64,000 nucleotides of DNA from Hormiphora californensis (Eukaryota > Ctenophora > Tentaculata > Cydippida > Pleurobrachiidae). Under the pieces are notes generated by a model. It searched no databases. It had not been told where the DNA came from and saw only the letters and a list, made by a program, of their open reading frames with translations. Location: NCBI GenBank assembly GCA_020137815.1, contig CM035352.1:994175-1058174 (forward strand), read 5' to 3'. The stretch's first letter is position 1. Each line of letters starts with the position of its first letter. A program made the position numbers and the translations under genes. Below are positions 63,207-64,000 of the stretch, piece by piece.

Positions 63207-64000
63207 TCAAAAGTCTTTGTTCAGAACTTCAACCTCAAGGCGATGGCCCGGCAGAATTCTCGCAATATCCTTGTCATTTCGAATGATAATATCAGGCAAC
63301 TTCCTCACACAAGAGATATCTCTCCTGTTAATTTCCAACTCGGCACACAAAACTTGTAAGAGCTCGTCATAGTTTGAACCCAATTCAGATCGATCTAATT
63401 CGAAAAACTCTTTATCGGTACAGAGCCTGATTTTTACGGCGTTCACTGAAACGTTTGTTGGTTATTTACTCAAAATACTGCCTATTCATGGAGTGATCTA
63501 AAAGCTGATCCAATCCCTACCTTCTCTACTCTGAAAGTCGATGCCTTGTTCCATATTTGAAATGTTAATCGTATATCGATCCGAAGTTCCCATAGAAGAT
63601 CCCAAAGATGTAACACCAGAAGAAGAATTCCGACTCCACATTGATTTTTCTGAAATTCATATGAAAATTTGTTTGAAGAAACTACAACTTAATTGAGTTT
63701 TTGCAATCATTACCTCTTACTACCGATGGTTTCTCGTAATGATGATCGTTATTCGAAAGAGTTCCCTCTTTATCTGCATGAAACTCGACATATTCTGGCT
63801 CCTTCGCTACAAACTGAAAGGGTCAAATCTTCGGTAATTTGATAGATACTATCTCGTGTTTGTAACAGTTTGTAAACACTGTCGATTTAAGAATATGGAG
63901 GATGCAGGAAGTATGCAGGAAGTACCAACAATACCAACACTGACATAAAGTACATACCGGTTCTCCTAGCGGGTCATGATCCAAGTCGAAGGTAAGGTGT
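63207..64000 (-). CDS. ANKRD40: ANKRD40-like protein, C-terminal exons
   Basis: Exons: 64000-63958 (cut by the window edge), 63813-63714, 63649-63521, 63445-63207 (TGA), phases consistent. The last exon encodes a ubiquitin-like/PB1-like domain: VKIRLCTDKEFFELDRSEL, then YDELLQVLCAELEIN and VRKLPDIIIRNDKDIARI. It lines up with the C-terminal domain of ANKRD40 (VRIQNPS.ENDFIEIELDRQEL, YQELLRV.CCELGV, IRKLPNTLLRKDKDVARL). The middle exons are Ser-rich and unordered (RNSSSGVTSLGSSMGTS). The ankyrin repeats expected upstream lie outside the window. Function of ANKRD40 is poorly known. A generic PB1 protein is the alternative. Confidence 0.78.

Overview
This window is nuclear DNA of an animal. Every recognisable protein gene is a split eukaryotic gene with GT-AG introns (one GC-AG), and several 3' splice sites have a CTAAC-like branch site 10-30 nt upstream. 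The gene set is animal: a NudE/NDEL1 C-terminus, an ionotropic glutamate receptor, TBC1D7, ZFYVE19/ANCHR, an hnRNP A/B-type protein, ribosomal protein L6, adenylate kinase 9, an LPCAT3-like MBOAT acyltransferase and the ANKRD40 C-terminus. Short introns, an intronless 883-residue glutamate receptor and many small inverted-repeat transposons suit an invertebrate. A sponge or another early-branching lineage is possible, but the sequence alone does not settle it.

Layout. 1-2.5 kb: a membrane-protein fragment, a 100-N gap and low-complexity DNA. 2.5-3.2 kb (+): last three exons of a NudE gene. 4.0-7.1 kb (-): a coiled-coil terminal exon and the glutamate receptor. 8.1-8.8 kb: a degenerate reading frame. 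8.9-13.2 kb: about 130 copies of a 33-bp tandem repeat. 13.3-17.5 kb (-): a small membrane protein, TBC1D7 and ZFYVE19. 17.6-22.4 kb: duplicated segments, a 0.9-kb palindromic element, a minisatellite and a hAT-type MITE.

The most remarkable part is 18.8-33.6 kb. It is a very large snoRNA host locus on the minus strand. About 45 tiny exons (mostly 45-90 nt) have good splice sites but no sustained reading frame. Nearly every intron holds one box C/D snoRNA (box C RUGAUGA and box D CUGA, seen on the plus strand as TCATCA...TCAG order-reversed), and at least one holds an H/ACA snoRNA. Many guides match conserved 18S or 28S rRNA segments, including U14, U27, U25, U36, U16 and SNORD57 equivalents. 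Several snoRNA-exon units are duplicated within the array, and one snoRNA-like unit is split by a MITE, with an empty-site paralogue next to it.

34.4-38.0 kb (-): hnRNP A/B-type gene and RPL6, downstream in the same orientation. 38.0-38.7 kb: head-to-head promoter region. 38.7-48.9 kb (+): adenylate kinase 9 in 22 exons, with a TIR transposon and a MITE in one intron and three apparent single-base frameshifts in exon 3. 49.4-52.1 kb (-): 3' part of an LPCAT3-like gene. 52.1-63 kb: gene-poor repeat-rich DNA with a repeat-protein ORF and a coiled-coil ORF. 63.2-64 kb (-): the 3' exons of ANKRD40.

Functionally the centre of the window is ribosome-related: RPL6, and a locus making some 40 rRNA-modification or processing guide RNAs. 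All exon coordinates were read by eye from splice signals and reading phase; no alignment or database search was run. rRNA matches rest on remembered conserved rRNA segments.
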